Part shown: positions 16,582-25,343 of the stretch, piece after piece
How positions within the stretch are numbered: position 1 is the first letter of the stretch
How the letters are laid out: every line of letters starts with the position of its first letter
Source of the DNA: Oscillospiraceae bacterium
Lineage (GTDB): Bacteria > Bacillota > Clostridia > Oscillospirales > Oscillospiraceae
Direction: 5' to 3'
Length of the DNA stretch: 64,000 nucleotides
Assembly: GCA_902778115.1 (NCBI GenBank)
Contig: CACYWG010000004.1
Span: 33,153 to 97,152, forward strand
Translations under genes and position numbers: made by a program
The notes under the pieces: model-generated
Seen by the model: only the letters and a program-made list of their open reading frames with translations
Databases searched by the model: none
Told to the model about the DNA's origin: nothing

Positions 16582-17274
16582 ATGGTAGAAATGAAAAACG
16601 TGAAAGTCGTCTATCAGAGCAGCGATACCGTTGCGCTGGACGACGTGAGTTTGAGCATCAAGGAGGGCGAGTTCGTCTTCCTGGTCGGCCCTTCTGGCTC
16701 CGGAAAGACGACCGTCATGAAGCTCATCACCGGCGAAGTCCGGGCGGACGCGGGCGAGATCATCGTCAACGACTTCAACATGCGTACGATCCGCCGGCAT
16801 AAGCTGCCCAAGATGCGCCGTACGATCGGCGCGATCTTCCAGGATTATCGCCTGATCGAAAACATGAACGTCTATGACAACGTGGCCTTTGCGATGCGCG
16901 TTGTCGGCGCTCCCAACCGCGAGATCCGCAAGCGCGTGCCCTACGTGCTGGAGCTCGTCGGGCTGGAGGGGCGCGAAAAGCGCCTGCCGAACGAGCTGTC
17001 CGGCGGCGAGCAGCAGCGCGTGGCGATCGCGCGTGCGCTGGTCAACAACCCGCGCATGATCGTCGCCGACGAGCCCACCGGCAACCTGGACCCGGTGCGC
17101 AGCCTCGAGCTGATGCTGCTGTTTGAGAAGATCAACGAGATGGGTACGACGATCCTGGTCGTCACTCACGAGAAGGAGCTGGTCAATGCGTTCTCCAAGC
17201 GTGTGATCTCCATTGAGGGCGGACACGTGGCCAGCGACGGAATGGATGGGTATTTCAGCTATGAGATTGAGTAG
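16582..17274 (+). CDS. ftsE: Cell-division ABC transporter ATPase FtsE
   Basis: A 230-aa ATPase that pairs with FtsX at the membrane to control peptidoglycan hydrolases. Walker A is GPSGSGKTT (about 36-44), the Q-loop lies in [11 protein letters not shown], the signature is LSGGEQQR (about 140), Walker B is [13 protein letters not shown] and the switch His is in [16 protein letters not shown] precedes the ATG. Its last 14 bp overlap ftsX, so the two are translationally coupled. Confidence 0.95.
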   Translation: MVEMKNVKVVYQSSDTVALDDVSLSIKEGEFVFLVGPSGSGKTTVMKLITGEVRADAGEIIVNDFNMRTIRRHKLPKMRRTIGAIFQDYRLIENMNVYDNVAFAMRVVGAPNREIRKRVPYVLELVGLEGREKRLPNELSGGEQQRVAIARALVNNPRMIVADEPTGNLDPVRSLELMLLFEKINEMGTTILVVTHEKELVNAFSKRVISIEGGHVASDGMDGYFSYEIE

Positions 17275-18145
17275 AAGCGGTTATTTGATTCGTGAGGGCT
17301 TCCGCAGCATCACGACCCACGGATTTATGTCCTTTGCCTCCGTCACGATCATCATGGCCTGCCTGATCATCATGGGCAGCGTCACTCTGCTGACGCTCAA
17401 CATCGACTCCATGATCAAAAAGCTGGAGGATCAGAACGAGGTCGTCGCCTTCGTGGACGACAGCTATACGGAGGAAGAGGCCCGTATGCTCGAGCCGAAG
17501 ATCGCGGACGTCATGAACGTCAGCAGCGTGCAGTTCGTCAGCCGTTCGGACGCCATGGACAACTTCATGGATAACTATAACAAGGACCTGATGGAGGGCA
17601 TCGACGAGACGGTGTTCCGTCACCGCTATGTGGTCCAGCTCACCGATATCGCCCTGATGGCGCAGACCAAGGCACAGCTGGAGGATATCGACGGCATCGC
17701 GAAGGTGAACGCGCATCTGGAGTATGCGAAGATCTTTGTCACGGTGCGCAACGTCGTTACCGTTATCGCAATGGTCCTGATCGTGATCCTTGTGTTCATT
17801 TCGATCTTCATCATGTCCAACACCATCAAGCTTGCCACCTTCAACCGCAGGGAAGAGATCGCCATCATGAAGATGGTCGGCGCCACCAATGGCTTTATCC
17901 GCCTGCCCTTCGTGATCGAAGGCCTGGTGCTGGGCATCCTCGGCGGCGGCCTCGCCTTCGCCGCGGAGCTCGGCCTCTATCACCTGGTGACCGGCCGCAT
18001 CGTCAACTCCCTGACCGGCAGCTTCATCAGCGTGATCCCGATCCAGCAGGTCGCGCTGCCGATGTTCATCGCCTTTATGGCGACCAGCGTGTTCGTCGGT
18101 GTGTTCGGCGGCGTCAACGCCATCAAGAATTATCTGAAGGTTTAA
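17261..18145 (+). CDS. ftsX: Cell-division ABC transporter permease FtsX
   Basis: A 294-aa membrane protein with the FtsX layout: first transmembrane helix at about 20-45, a large extracellular loop (about 46-160) that in the family binds hydrolase coiled coils, then three more helices with the conserved NRREEIAIMKMVGATNGFIR segment between the second and third. The ATG at 17261 overlaps the end of ftsE by 14 bp; a longer frame reaching 17213 would read through ftsE and is not favoured. The two downstream M23 proteins with coiled coils are the expected partners. Confidence 0.94.
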   Translation: MRLSRSGYLIREGFRSITTHGFMSFASVTIIMACLIIMGSVTLLTLNIDSMIKKLEDQNEVVAFVDDSYTEEEARMLEPKIADVMNVSSVQFVSRSDAMDNFMDNYNKDLMEGIDETVFRHRYVVQLTDIALMAQTKAQLEDIDGIAKVNAHLEYAKIFVTVRNVVTVIAMVLIVILVFISIFIMSNTIKLATFNRREEIAIMKMVGATNGFIRLPFVIEGLVLGILGGGLAFAAELGLYHLVTGRIVNSLTGSFISVIPIQQVALPMFIAFMATSVFVGVFGGVNAIKNYLKV

Positions 18146-18176
18146 GCAAGCCTCGCGTGCTCGATAGGAGGGCACT

Positions 18177-19559
18177 ATGAAACATAAGAAGCTAACAATT
18201 ATCATATCGCTGCTGCTCGTGCTGTCGTTTATCCTGCCGCTGTCTGCTTACGGCGTCACGCAGTCCGACATCGACAAAGTGCAGGAAGAGCGCGAAGAAC
18301 TCGCGGAGAGGCAGCGCAGCAGCGAGTCGAAGATCGAGCAGCTCAAGGAACAACAGGCCAGCGTGATCGAGCAGAAGGAAGCGCTGGATGAACGCAACAC
18401 CCTCGCTGCCGAGCAGCTTCGGCTGATCCAGGAACAGATCGCGCTGTACCACACCATGATCGAGGAAAAAGCGCAGGACGTCGAGGCGGCCAGGGAGACC
18501 GAGGAACAGCAGCTTCATCGTCTGCGCGTGCGTGTGCGTGCCATGGAAGAAAACGGCGGCTACGATATGCTGAGTCTGCTGATGAACGTCGAGAGCATGT
18601 CCGAACTGCTTGCCGCCGTGGACGACATCAATCAGATCATGGAAGCCGACCGGCAGCTTGAGGACAACTATATCGCTGCGCGCCAAGCCCATGAGCAGAC
18701 TCAGGCCGAATATGAGCAAATGCTGGCTCAGCTGGAAGTCCACGAGAAAGAGCTGATCGAGGAGCAGGAAGAGCTGGAGCGGATGATTGCCGAAGCGACC
18801 GAGCTGATCGCAAGTCTCGAGGAAGACATCGAGCAGGCGATCCGCGAGTACGAGGAGGCCGAGCGCGCCAAGCAGGCTGCGGATTATCGGATCAGCCAGC
18901 TGGTCGCGGAGCTCAATCGGCAGAGAGAAGAAGCCAAAAATCCGAAGCCGACGCCGGCACCGAGCGATTCCGAGACGCCGGGCACTTCCGATAACCCCGG
19001 CGACACCGAGACACCGGGCGATTCCGAAACGCCGAGCGAACCGGCACCGACGCCAGCGCCGGACCCGGAGCCTGCCCCGGAACCGACGCCTGCGCCCGAA
19101 GACGATACGCCCGATCCCGGCGATTCCGGGGCGATCGGCACCGGCAGCCTGATGTGGCCTGTGCCCTGCAGTCATACAGTCACCAGCCGCTTCGGCTACC
19201 GCATCCATCCGATCACCGGGGAGGAGAAATACCACAGCGGCATCGACATTGACGGCTACGGCAACGACGGCGGTGCGATCGTCGCCTGCGACAACGGAAC
19301 CGTCGTCCTGGCGGAATGGAACGGCGGCTACGGCAACTGCATCATGATCGACCACGGCAACGGCATGCAGACCCTGTACGGTCACATGTCCGGCTATGCC
19401 GTCAGTTACGGTGATGTGGTGAGCAAGGGAGATACCATCGGCTATCTCGGCTCCACCGGCATGTCGACAGGTACGCACTGCCACCTGGAGGTCATCGTGA
19501 ACGGAAGTCGGGTCGATCCTGCGGCTTACTTCTCGGGCATCACATATTATGACTGCTGA
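18177..19559 (+). CDS. Secreted M23 peptidoglycan endopeptidase with coiled coil (paralog 1)
   Basis: A 460-aa exported cell-wall hydrolase. It has a signal peptide (cleavage near residue 25, after SAYG), a long Glu/Gln-rich coiled coil (about 28-255) like that of EnvC/PcsB, a Pro/Thr/Glu/Asp-rich linker (about 255-320), and a C-terminal LytM/M23 domain. The zinc ligands are present: HSGID (His and Asp), and HCH in GTHCHLEV, with YGHMSG between, so it should be active. It directly follows ftsX by 31 bp, which fits activation by FtsEX through the coiled coil. The next gene is a clear paralog. Confidence 0.92.
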   Translation: MKHKKLTIIISLLLVLSFILPLSAYGVTQSDIDKVQEEREELAERQRSSESKIEQLKEQQASVIEQKEALDERNTLAAEQLRLIQEQIALYHTMIEEKAQDVEAARETEEQQLHRLRVRVRAMEENGGYDMLSLLMNVESMSELLAAVDDINQIMEADRQLEDNYIAARQAHEQTQAEYEQMLAQLEVHEKELIEEQEELERMIAEATELIASLEEDIEQAIREYEEAERAKQAADYRISQLVAELNRQREEAKNPKPTPAPSDSETPGTSDNPGDTETPGDSETPSEPAPTPAPDPEPAPEPTPAPEDDTPDPGDSGAIGTGSLMWPVPCSHTVTSRFGYRIHPITGEEKYHSGIDIDGYGNDGGAIVACDNGTVVLAEWNGGYGNCIMIDHGNGMQTLYGHMSGYAVSYGDVVSKGDTIGYLGSTGMSTGTHCHLEVIVNGSRVDPAAYFSGITYYDC

Positions 19560-19577
19560 TCCGGTCAGGGTAGACAA

Positions 19578-20867
19578 ATGAGTAAAAAAACACAATCCAT
19601 TTTTGCCGCCATTCTGGCTGTCATCATGATCCTCAGCCTTCTGGTCGCGTTGATCCCCGCCGCTCATGCGGTGACGGAGGCGGAAATCGAAGCGCTGAAG
19701 CGGCAGCGGGATGAGATCGCGGAGGAAAAGGCCGCCAAACAGGCGGTGGTCGACGATCTGGAAGCCAAACAGGAGAGCATCCTGGAGCTCAAGCATGCGC
19801 TGGACGAGCGCAACGACTACACTAAGCAGCAGATCGAACTGAATAACCGCGAGATCGAGCTCTACGACCAGATGATCCAGGAAAAGGCCGAGGAGCTGGA
19901 AGAAGCCATCGCACGCGAGGAGCAGCAGCTCGAGCGTTACCGTGTCCGCGTCCGCGCGATGGAGGAAAACGGCGACTACGATTTTCTGGCTCTGCTTCTG
20001 AACACCACCAATCTGGGCGAACTGCTGACCACGATCGACGATATCGGCGAGATCATGGAGAGCGACCGCCAGCTGGAGGACGCCTACATCGCCGCCCGGG
20101 AGAATACCGAGCGCGTGAAGAAGGAATATGAGGAGGTCAAGGCCGATCTGGAGGCCCGCCAGGCTGCGCTGCGCGATGAGCAGCGCGAGCTGGAGCGGCA
20201 GATCCAGGAGGCCACCGATCACATCAACGAGCTGCTGGAGGAGATCCAGCAGCGCCAGGCGGAGATCGACGAGCTGGACGAAGAGCAGCAGGCCAGACAG
20301 CATGAGATCGACGTGCTGGTCGACGAGCTGGAGCGCCAGCGCGCCGCGGAAGAAGAACGTCGCCGCCAGCAACAGCAACAGCAGCAGAGCGGCAACAGCG
20401 GCGGCGGAGACGGAGGCAATACCGGCGGCGTCACCGGCACCGGCTCCTTTGGCTGGCCCTGCCCCGGCTGCTATTATGTGACCAGCCGCATGGGCAACCG
20501 CTTCCATCCGATTTTCAACGAGTGGCGCTATCATTCCGGCATGGACATCGGCGCGGGCGCGGGCTCTGCCATTGTCGCCTCCGACGGCGGCACCGTCAGC
20601 TGGTGCGGCGAAAAGGGCGGCTACGGCAACTGCATTATGATCGACCATGGCAACGGCTACTATACCCTGTACGGACATATGTCCTCCTATGCCGTGGGCT
20701 ATGGGGACAGCGTTTCCAAGGGCCAGACGATCGGCTATGTCGGCTCCACCGGCTGGGCGACCGGTCCGCACCTTCACTTTGAGATCCGCTACGGCGATTC
20801 CTGTCTGGATCCCGAGGCCGTGGCCGGCTTTTCCGGCCTGACCTACGCGCCGGACGCCGGAGAATAA
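19578..20867 (+). CDS. Secreted M23 peptidoglycan endopeptidase with coiled coil (paralog 2)
   Basis: A 429-aa homologue of the preceding protein, evidently from tandem duplication: both coiled coils share LDERN, RVRVRAMEENG and DRQLED segments at matching places. It has a signal peptide ending near AHA (about residue 30), a coiled coil to about residue 265, a Gln- then Gly/Asn-rich linker in place of the Pro/Thr linker, and an M23 domain with HSGMD, YGHMSS and PHLHFEI, so all zinc ligands are kept. It starts 18 bp after paralog 1. The different linkers suggest different reach or placement in the wall. Confidence 0.92.
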   Translation: MSKKTQSIFAAILAVIMILSLLVALIPAAHAVTEAEIEALKRQRDEIAEEKAAKQAVVDDLEAKQESILELKHALDERNDYTKQQIELNNREIELYDQMIQEKAEELEEAIAREEQQLERYRVRVRAMEENGDYDFLALLLNTTNLGELLTTIDDIGEIMESDRQLEDAYIAARENTERVKKEYEEVKADLEARQAALRDEQRELERQIQEATDHINELLEEIQQRQAEIDELDEEQQARQHEIDVLVDELERQRAAEEERRRQQQQQQQSGNSGGGDGGNTGGVTGTGSFGWPCPGCYYVTSRMGNRFHPIFNEWRYHSGMDIGAGAGSAIVASDGGTVSWCGEKGGYGNCIMIDHGNGYYTLYGHMSSYAVGYGDSVSKGQTIGYVGSTGWATGPHLHFEIRYGDSCLDPEAVAGFSGLTYAPDAGE

Positions 20868-20889
20868 ACAAGCATACACAATACGGATG

Positions 20890-20961
20890 CATTTCAGTCT
20901 GCACTGCCGGACTGACAGCCGGACAGCCCTTTCCGGGCTGCCCGGCTCTCGTGCTGAAATG
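20890..20961 (+). other. Nested inverted repeat upstream of the S41-like gene
   Basis: An outer stem CATTTCAG / CTGAAATG (20890-20897 and 20954-20961) encloses a 12-position stem GCCGGACAGCCC / GGGCTGCCCGGC (20918-20946) with one mismatch and a 5-nt loop. No T-tract follows. It may attenuate or process the mRNA between the M23 genes and the S41-like gene. Confidence 0.5.
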
Positions 20962-20982
20962 GAATGATTGGGGGAAAATGAT

Positions 20983-22230
20983 ATGGGCAATCTGCTCAAG
21001 AGCCTGCTCGTCTCGATCGGGCGCGGGCTGCACAGGATCTTCAGCCTGCGCCTGTCCCTGCGCGTTCTGGTCATCCTGCTGGCGATCGGCATCGGGGGAA
21101 CCTGGATGCTGACCACGTCCAACATGAAACGGGACGCCGGCGGCGAGGCGGACTACGATGAGGCCCTGCGCTACATCGAGATCAAGGATATGATCGAGGA
21201 CCACTATATCGACGAGGTCGACCGTGCGCGTCTGGGCGAGTCCGCGGCTGCGGCCATGGTCAGCAGCTTGGGGGATCGCTGGAGCAGTTTCATGACGGCG
21301 GATGAGTACAAGACCTTCCAGCTGTCCTCCTCCAACGAAGTGACAGGCGCCGGTATCTCCACCATCAAGCAGGGCGACGCCGGATTTCAGGTCACCATGG
21401 TGAATATCGATTCTCCCGCCGCCCGCGGCGGATTGAACGCCGGTATGCTGATCACCGCCATTGACGATATTGACGTGCGCAATCTGGACGCGGACGAGTT
21501 CCGCACCATGATCCGTTCCCGTTTGAATGCGGAGTTTACCCTTTCGGTCTCCGGACAGAAGGATCCGATCACGGTCGACTGCACGCGCACCTATGTCAGT
21601 CCCGTCTCCTATAAGATCGAGCGCACCGGCGCCGGCAACATCAAGATCGACAGCTTTGAGGCCGGCAGCGCCGAGGCGATGGTCAAGGCCTTTGAAGACC
21701 TGCTGCATCAGAACGTCAACAAGTTCGTCATCGACCTGCGCGACAACCCCGGCGGCCTGATTTCCGAGCTGCAGTCTGCGCTCGACTACCTGCTGCCGCA
21801 GGGCGAGCTTTTCGTGCTGCGCGACAAGGCGGGCAATGAAGAGGTCTTCAAATCCGACAACAGCTCCCTGAAAACCGATATCTGCATCCTGATCAACGGG
21901 CAGACCTATGGCGAGGCGGAAATCTTTGCCGCCGTCATGCAGGAGGCCGGCTGGGCCACTGTCATCGGCGAGCGCACATCCGGGCGCACCCGCCTGCAGC
22001 AGACCATCGAGGTCTCCGACGGCAGTGCGATCCGCCTGTCCACCCGCAGCTTCATGACGCCCAACCGGGTGGATATTGCGCAGAATCTCGGTGTCGTGCC
22101 GGATATCATCGTCTATAACGTCGTCTCTGATCTGGATGAAATCAACGAAGGCAACGGCATGGCCGTCTATGCCTCCGATCCCCAGCTCCGTACGGCGCTC
22201 GAACGCCTGAGCACCGGTTTTTCAAGTTGA
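20983..22230 (+). CDS. Membrane-anchored PDZ/S41-family protein, apparently catalytically inactive
   Basis: A 415-aa homologue of C-terminal processing peptidases (CtpA/CtpB). An N-terminal transmembrane helix (about 23-40) is followed by a short helical region, a PDZ domain (about 105-200: TGAGISTIKQ, DSPAARGGLNAGMLI) and the S41 core with DLRDNPGG. In active enzymes the catalytic Ser lies in SASASEI and the Lys in FGKGxVQ. Here the aligned segments, without gaps, are TYGEAEI (Gly310 replacing Ser) and SGRTRLQ (Arg335 replacing Lys); the downstream Gln339 is kept. So it is probably a non-proteolytic binding protein. The ATG at 20983 follows GGGGGAAA. It closes the FtsEX-M23 group. Confidence 0.85.
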   Translation: MGNLLKSLLVSIGRGLHRIFSLRLSLRVLVILLAIGIGGTWMLTTSNMKRDAGGEADYDEALRYIEIKDMIEDHYIDEVDRARLGESAAAAMVSSLGDRWSSFMTADEYKTFQLSSSNEVTGAGISTIKQGDAGFQVTMVNIDSPAARGGLNAGMLITAIDDIDVRNLDADEFRTMIRSRLNAEFTLSVSGQKDPITVDCTRTYVSPVSYKIERTGAGNIKIDSFEAGSAEAMVKAFEDLLHQNVNKFVIDLRDNPGGLISELQSALDYLLPQGELFVLRDKAGNEEVFKSDNSSLKTDICILINGQTYGEAEIFAAVMQEAGWATVIGERTSGRTRLQQTIEVSDGSAIRLSTRSFMTPNRVDIAQNLGVVPDIIVYNVVSDLDEINEGNGMAVYASDPQLRTALERLSTGFSS

Positions 22231-22297
22231 CAGGCGGGCAGACAGGGGATATAATAAACTGCTTTTTCAGAAAACCTGGGTAAAGGAGACCAAGGAA

Positions 22298-22786
22298 ATG
22301 GCTAATGCTAGCAGATACAAAATGAGTCAGGAGCGCCTGGACGCACTCAAACAGGAGCTTCAATATCTGGAAACTGTACGTGAAAAGGAAGTTGCCGAGC
22401 TCATCAAGGAAGCCAGAAGCTTCGGTGACCTGAGCGAGAACAGCGAATACGACGAGGCGAAAACCGAGCAGGGCAAGCTTTACTCCAAGATCGCGGAGAT
22501 GAAGGACCTGATCGAGAACGCCGAGATCGTGGACAATATCGAGCTGGACGCTCCGAAAGATGCTGTCACGCTGGGCAGCATCGTGCGTGTGCGCGATCTG
22601 GAGGACGGCTTTGAGGAGACCTATGAGATCGTCGGCTCCCAGGAGGCCAATCCCAAGCAGCATCGCATTTCCGACGACTCTCCCGTGGGCCGCGGCCTGC
22701 ACGGGCACAAGGCCGGCGATACCGTGACCATCCTGGCCCCCGCCGGCGAGCTGAAGTTTGAGATCCTTTCGCTGGAGAACCGTTAA
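22298..22786 (+). CDS. greA: Transcription elongation factor GreA
   Basis: Rescues backtracked RNA polymerase by stimulating transcript cleavage. The 162-aa protein has the N-terminal coiled-coil hairpin ending in the acidic tip and conserved block ARSFGDLSENSEYDEAK (about residues 41-57), and the C-terminal FKBP-like domain with ISDDSPVGRGLHGHKAGD. AAGGAG precedes the ATG. lysS follows 24 bp later, a common arrangement in Clostridia. Confidence 0.95.
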   Translation: MANASRYKMSQERLDALKQELQYLETVREKEVAELIKEARSFGDLSENSEYDEAKTEQGKLYSKIAEMKDLIENAEIVDNIELDAPKDAVTLGSIVRVRDLEDGFEETYEIVGSQEANPKQHRISDDSPVGRGLHGHKAGDTVTILAPAGELKFEILSLENR

Positions 22787-22810
22787 CAACGAATCATCTG
22801 AGGTTATACT

Positions 22811-24310
22811 ATGAGTGAAGAACAGGTACGCCGCCCGGAGACCGAGCAGGAGCTTTCTGAGATCCTGCAGATCCGGCGCGACAAGCTGGCTGCCCTTCAG
22901 GCTGCCGGCAGGGATCCCTTTGCCATCACCAAGTTCGACGTTACGCACCACAGCACCGACGTCGCCGCCTGCTTTGACACGCTGGAGAATCAGGACGTGT
23001 CCGTCGCCGGCCGCATGATGGTCAAGCGCGTCATGGGCAAGGCCTCCTTCTGTAAGATTCAGGACCGCGAAGGCACCCTGCAGTGCTATGTTGCGCGCGA
23101 TTCCATCGGTGAAGAGGAATACGCCGCGTTCAAGAAGATGGACATCGGCGATATCCTCGGCATTGAGGGCTTCGTATTCAAAACCAAGACCGGCGAGGTC
23201 ACCGTGCACGCCAAGCGCGTGACGCTGCTGTCCAAGTCGCTCAAGCCGCTGCCGGAGAAATTCCACGGCCTGACGGACGTGGACGCGCGCTATCGCCGCC
23301 GCTATCTGGATCTGATCGTCAATCCCGAGGTGCGCAGCACCTTCATCAAGCGCTCGCAGATCATCAGCGAGATCCGCCGCTTCCTGGACGGGCGCGGCTT
23401 CATCGAGGTCGAGACCCCGATGCTGGTGATGAACGCCGGCGGTGCCGCGGCCAGACCCTTCGAGACGCACTATAACGCGCTGGATGTGGACGTACGGCTT
23501 CGCATTTCGCTGGAGCTCTATCTGAAGCGTCTGATCGTCGGCGGTCTGGAGCGCGTCTATGAGATCGGCAGGGTGTTCCGCAACGAGGGCATCGACACCA
23601 AGCACAACCCTGAGTTTACGCTCATGGAGCTCTACCAGGCCTATACCGACTACCACGGCATGATGGAGCTGACGGAATCCCTGTTCCGCCACCTGGCGGA
23701 AACCGTCTGCGGCTCGGCCGTGATCCGCTACGGCGATCATGAGATCGACATGGCAAAGCCCTTCCGCCGTCTGACCATGACGGAGGCCATCCGCGAGGAG
23801 ACTGGCATCGATTTTGACGCCGTGAGCACCGACGAGGAGGCCAAGGCGCTGGCCAAGGCGCGCGGCATCGAGTATGAGGACCGCCACAAGAAGGGCGACA
23901 TCGTCAACCTCTTCTTTGACGAGTACTGCGAGGACAAGATGATCCAGCCCACCTTCATCATGGATCACCCGATCGAGATCAGCCCGCTGACCAAGAAAAA
24001 GCCGGACGATCCTTCCAAGGTCGAGCGCTTTGAGCTGTACATCAACGGCTGGGAGATGTGCAACGCTTACAGCGAGCTCAACGACCCCATCGATCAGCGC
24101 GAGCGCTTTGCCGCGCAGGATGCGCTGGCCGCTGCGGGCGACGCCGAGGCCAACCACACCGACGAGGACTTCCTCAACGCCCTGGAGATCGGCATGCCTC
24201 CCACGGGCGGCATCGGCTACGGCATTGACCGCCTGGTCATGCTGCTGACCGACTCCGCCTCCATCCGCGACGTGCTGCTCTTCCCGACGATGAAGCCTGA
24301 AAACAACTGA
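22811..24310 (+). CDS. lysS: Lysyl-tRNA synthetase, class II
   Basis: Charges tRNA-Lys. The 499-aa protein has an N-terminal OB-fold anticodon-binding domain (VAGRMMVKRVMGKASF) and the class II core: motif 1 within RSQIISEIRRFLDGRGFIEV, motif 2 FRNEGIDTKHNPEFT, and motif 3 GIGYGIDRLVMLL at the end. Length is normal. It follows greA and is ended by a strong terminator. No T-box leader is visible. Confidence 0.97.
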   Translation: MSEEQVRRPETEQELSEILQIRRDKLAALQAAGRDPFAITKFDVTHHSTDVAACFDTLENQDVSVAGRMMVKRVMGKASFCKIQDREGTLQCYVARDSIGEEEYAAFKKMDIGDILGIEGFVFKTKTGEVTVHAKRVTLLSKSLKPLPEKFHGLTDVDARYRRRYLDLIVNPEVRSTFIKRSQIISEIRRFLDGRGFIEVETPMLVMNAGGAAARPFETHYNALDVDVRLRISLELYLKRLIVGGLERVYEIGRVFRNEGIDTKHNPEFTLMELYQAYTDYHGMMELTESLFRHLAETVCGSAVIRYGDHEIDMAKPFRRLTMTEAIREETGIDFDAVSTDEEAKALAKARGIEYEDRHKKGDIVNLFFDEYCEDKMIQPTFIMDHPIEISPLTKKKPDDPSKVERFELYINGWEMCNAYSELNDPIDQRERFAAQDALAAAGDAEANHTDEDFLNALEIGMPPTGGIGYGIDRLVMLLTDSASIRDVLLFPTMKPENN

Positions 24311-24317
24311 ACATCAT

Positions 24318-24352
24318 CGGTATCCTGTCTCTGAGGCAGGATACCGTTTTTT
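24318..24352 (+). terminator. Rho-independent terminator after lysS
   Basis: 10-bp stem CGGTATCCTG / CAGGATACCG with a 9-nt loop followed by six T residues. Confidence 0.92.
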
Positions 24353-24353
24353 A

Positions 24354-24382
24354 TTGCTTCGACCAGCGCGGCATGATACACT
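24354..24382 (+). promoter_or_regulatory. Promoter for the lysoplasmalogenase-family gene
   Basis: TTGCTT, 17-bp spacer, TACACT with an upstream TGA (extended -10), starting just after the lysS terminator T-tract and 36 bp before the next ATG. Confidence 0.65.
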
Positions 24383-24418
24383 GTTGTCACAAAAAACTGA
24401 ACAGGGGAGGAAAGCACC

Positions 24419-25132
24419 ATGATCTATCCGATTTTGCTCTGCGCCGGAGCGATCGCGCTTGTCTGCTATATCCGGGAAAAGCTGCGCGCGTATTCGCTCA
24501 AGGCCGTTTATTTGAAGACATTGGTTTCGGTCCTGTTTCTCGCCGTCGGTGTAACCGGCGCTTTCCGCTGCGCGGGAGCGGGGAAGGAATCGCTGCTGTA
24601 CCCCTTTGTCCTGATGGGCCTTTTGTTTGGACTGCTGGGCGATATTTGGCTCGACCTCAAGTATGTATTTCCCGAGAAGGACGAGCCCTTCACCTACGCG
24701 GGCTTTTGCGTGTTCGGGATCGGCCATGTCCTGTATGTCGTCGGGATGCTGCTGGTCTGGGCGCCGGAGGGAAAGCCGCTGACGGTGCTGCTCCCATTCC
24801 TGCTGGCGCTGCTGATGAGCGCGGTAACCGCCCTGCTGGAAAAGCCGATGGGTCTGCGCTACGGAAAGATGAAGCCGACGGTGATCGCCTACGGATTCCT
24901 GCTGTTTTCCACAGGTACGGTCTCCGGTCTGCTGGCGGTCCTTCACGGCTGGCGAGTACCCGCGCTGAACCTGATTTTCGCCGGCGGCGTCCTCTTTGCA
25001 CTGTCCGACCTTGTGCTGAGCGGGACCTATTTCGGCACGGGCAAAGACCGCCCGATCGATATCATCCTCAATTATCTGACTTATTACCCCGCGCAGTTTC
25101 TGATCGCGTCCTCGCTGCTGCTTCTGGCATAA
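24419..25132 (+). CDS. Lysoplasmalogenase-family (YhhN) membrane protein
   Basis: A 237-aa polytopic membrane protein with about eight hydrophobic segments. It carries the family motifs GLLGDIWLDLKYVF (about residue 65) and ALSDLVLSGTYF (about 190), whose acidic residues face the active site in YhhN/TMEM86 proteins. Characterised members hydrolyse the vinyl-ether bond of lysoplasmalogens; others are uncharacterised. GGGGAGG precedes the ATG. It is a single-gene unit with its own promoter and terminator. Plasmalogens occur in anaerobic Clostridia, so the assignment is plausible, but activity is not proven by sequence. Confidence 0.75.
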   Translation: MIYPILLCAGAIALVCYIREKLRAYSLKAVYLKTLVSVLFLAVGVTGAFRCAGAGKESLLYPFVLMGLLFGLLGDIWLDLKYVFPEKDEPFTYAGFCVFGIGHVLYVVGMLLVWAPEGKPLTVLLPFLLALLMSAVTALLEKPMGLRYGKMKPTVIAYGFLLFSTGTVSGLLAVLHGWRVPALNLIFAGGVLFALSDLVLSGTYFGTGKDRPIDIILNYLTYYPAQFLIASSLLLLA

Positions 25133-25159
25133 GCGGGGGCTGCTGACCGCAATCACAGA

Positions 25160-25197
25160 AAACGGCGCCCCGCCTGTATGGCAGGGCGCCGTTTGAT
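25160..25197 (+). terminator. Hairpin terminator after the YhhN-family gene
   Basis: 11-bp GC-rich stem AAACGGCGCCC / GGGCGCCGTTT followed by a short T-containing tail; weaker T-tract than others here. Confidence 0.65.
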
Positions 25198-25314
25198 TGC
25201 ACTCATTCCGATCTGTCTGCAGGATTTGGTGAAAATGTTATGTTCTTTTTTTATTTACCGTAAAAAAGAGCCATATTTTTTTTCATATTCTACAAGAACA
25301 TTTGCGCGTTTCTA

Positions 25315-25343
25315 TTGCTATTTGGAAATAGATGTTATACAAT
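25315..25343 (+). promoter_or_regulatory. Promoter and leader of the 2-oxoacid oxidoreductase operon
   Basis: TTGCTA, 17-bp spacer, TACAAT within a markedly AT-rich stretch (about 25225-25345). The inferred transcript has a leader of about 115 nt with short complementary runs. The gene-free interval 25133-25464 otherwise holds only the preceding terminator; no convincing small frame was seen in it. Confidence 0.55.

Noticed and set aside
18192..21125. Very long minus-strand open frame opposite the M23 genes
   Set aside because: Shadow of the two coiled-coil genes in GC-rich DNA; no ribosome-binding site, low-complexity His/Ala/Val-rich translation, and the plus-strand genes are clearly real.
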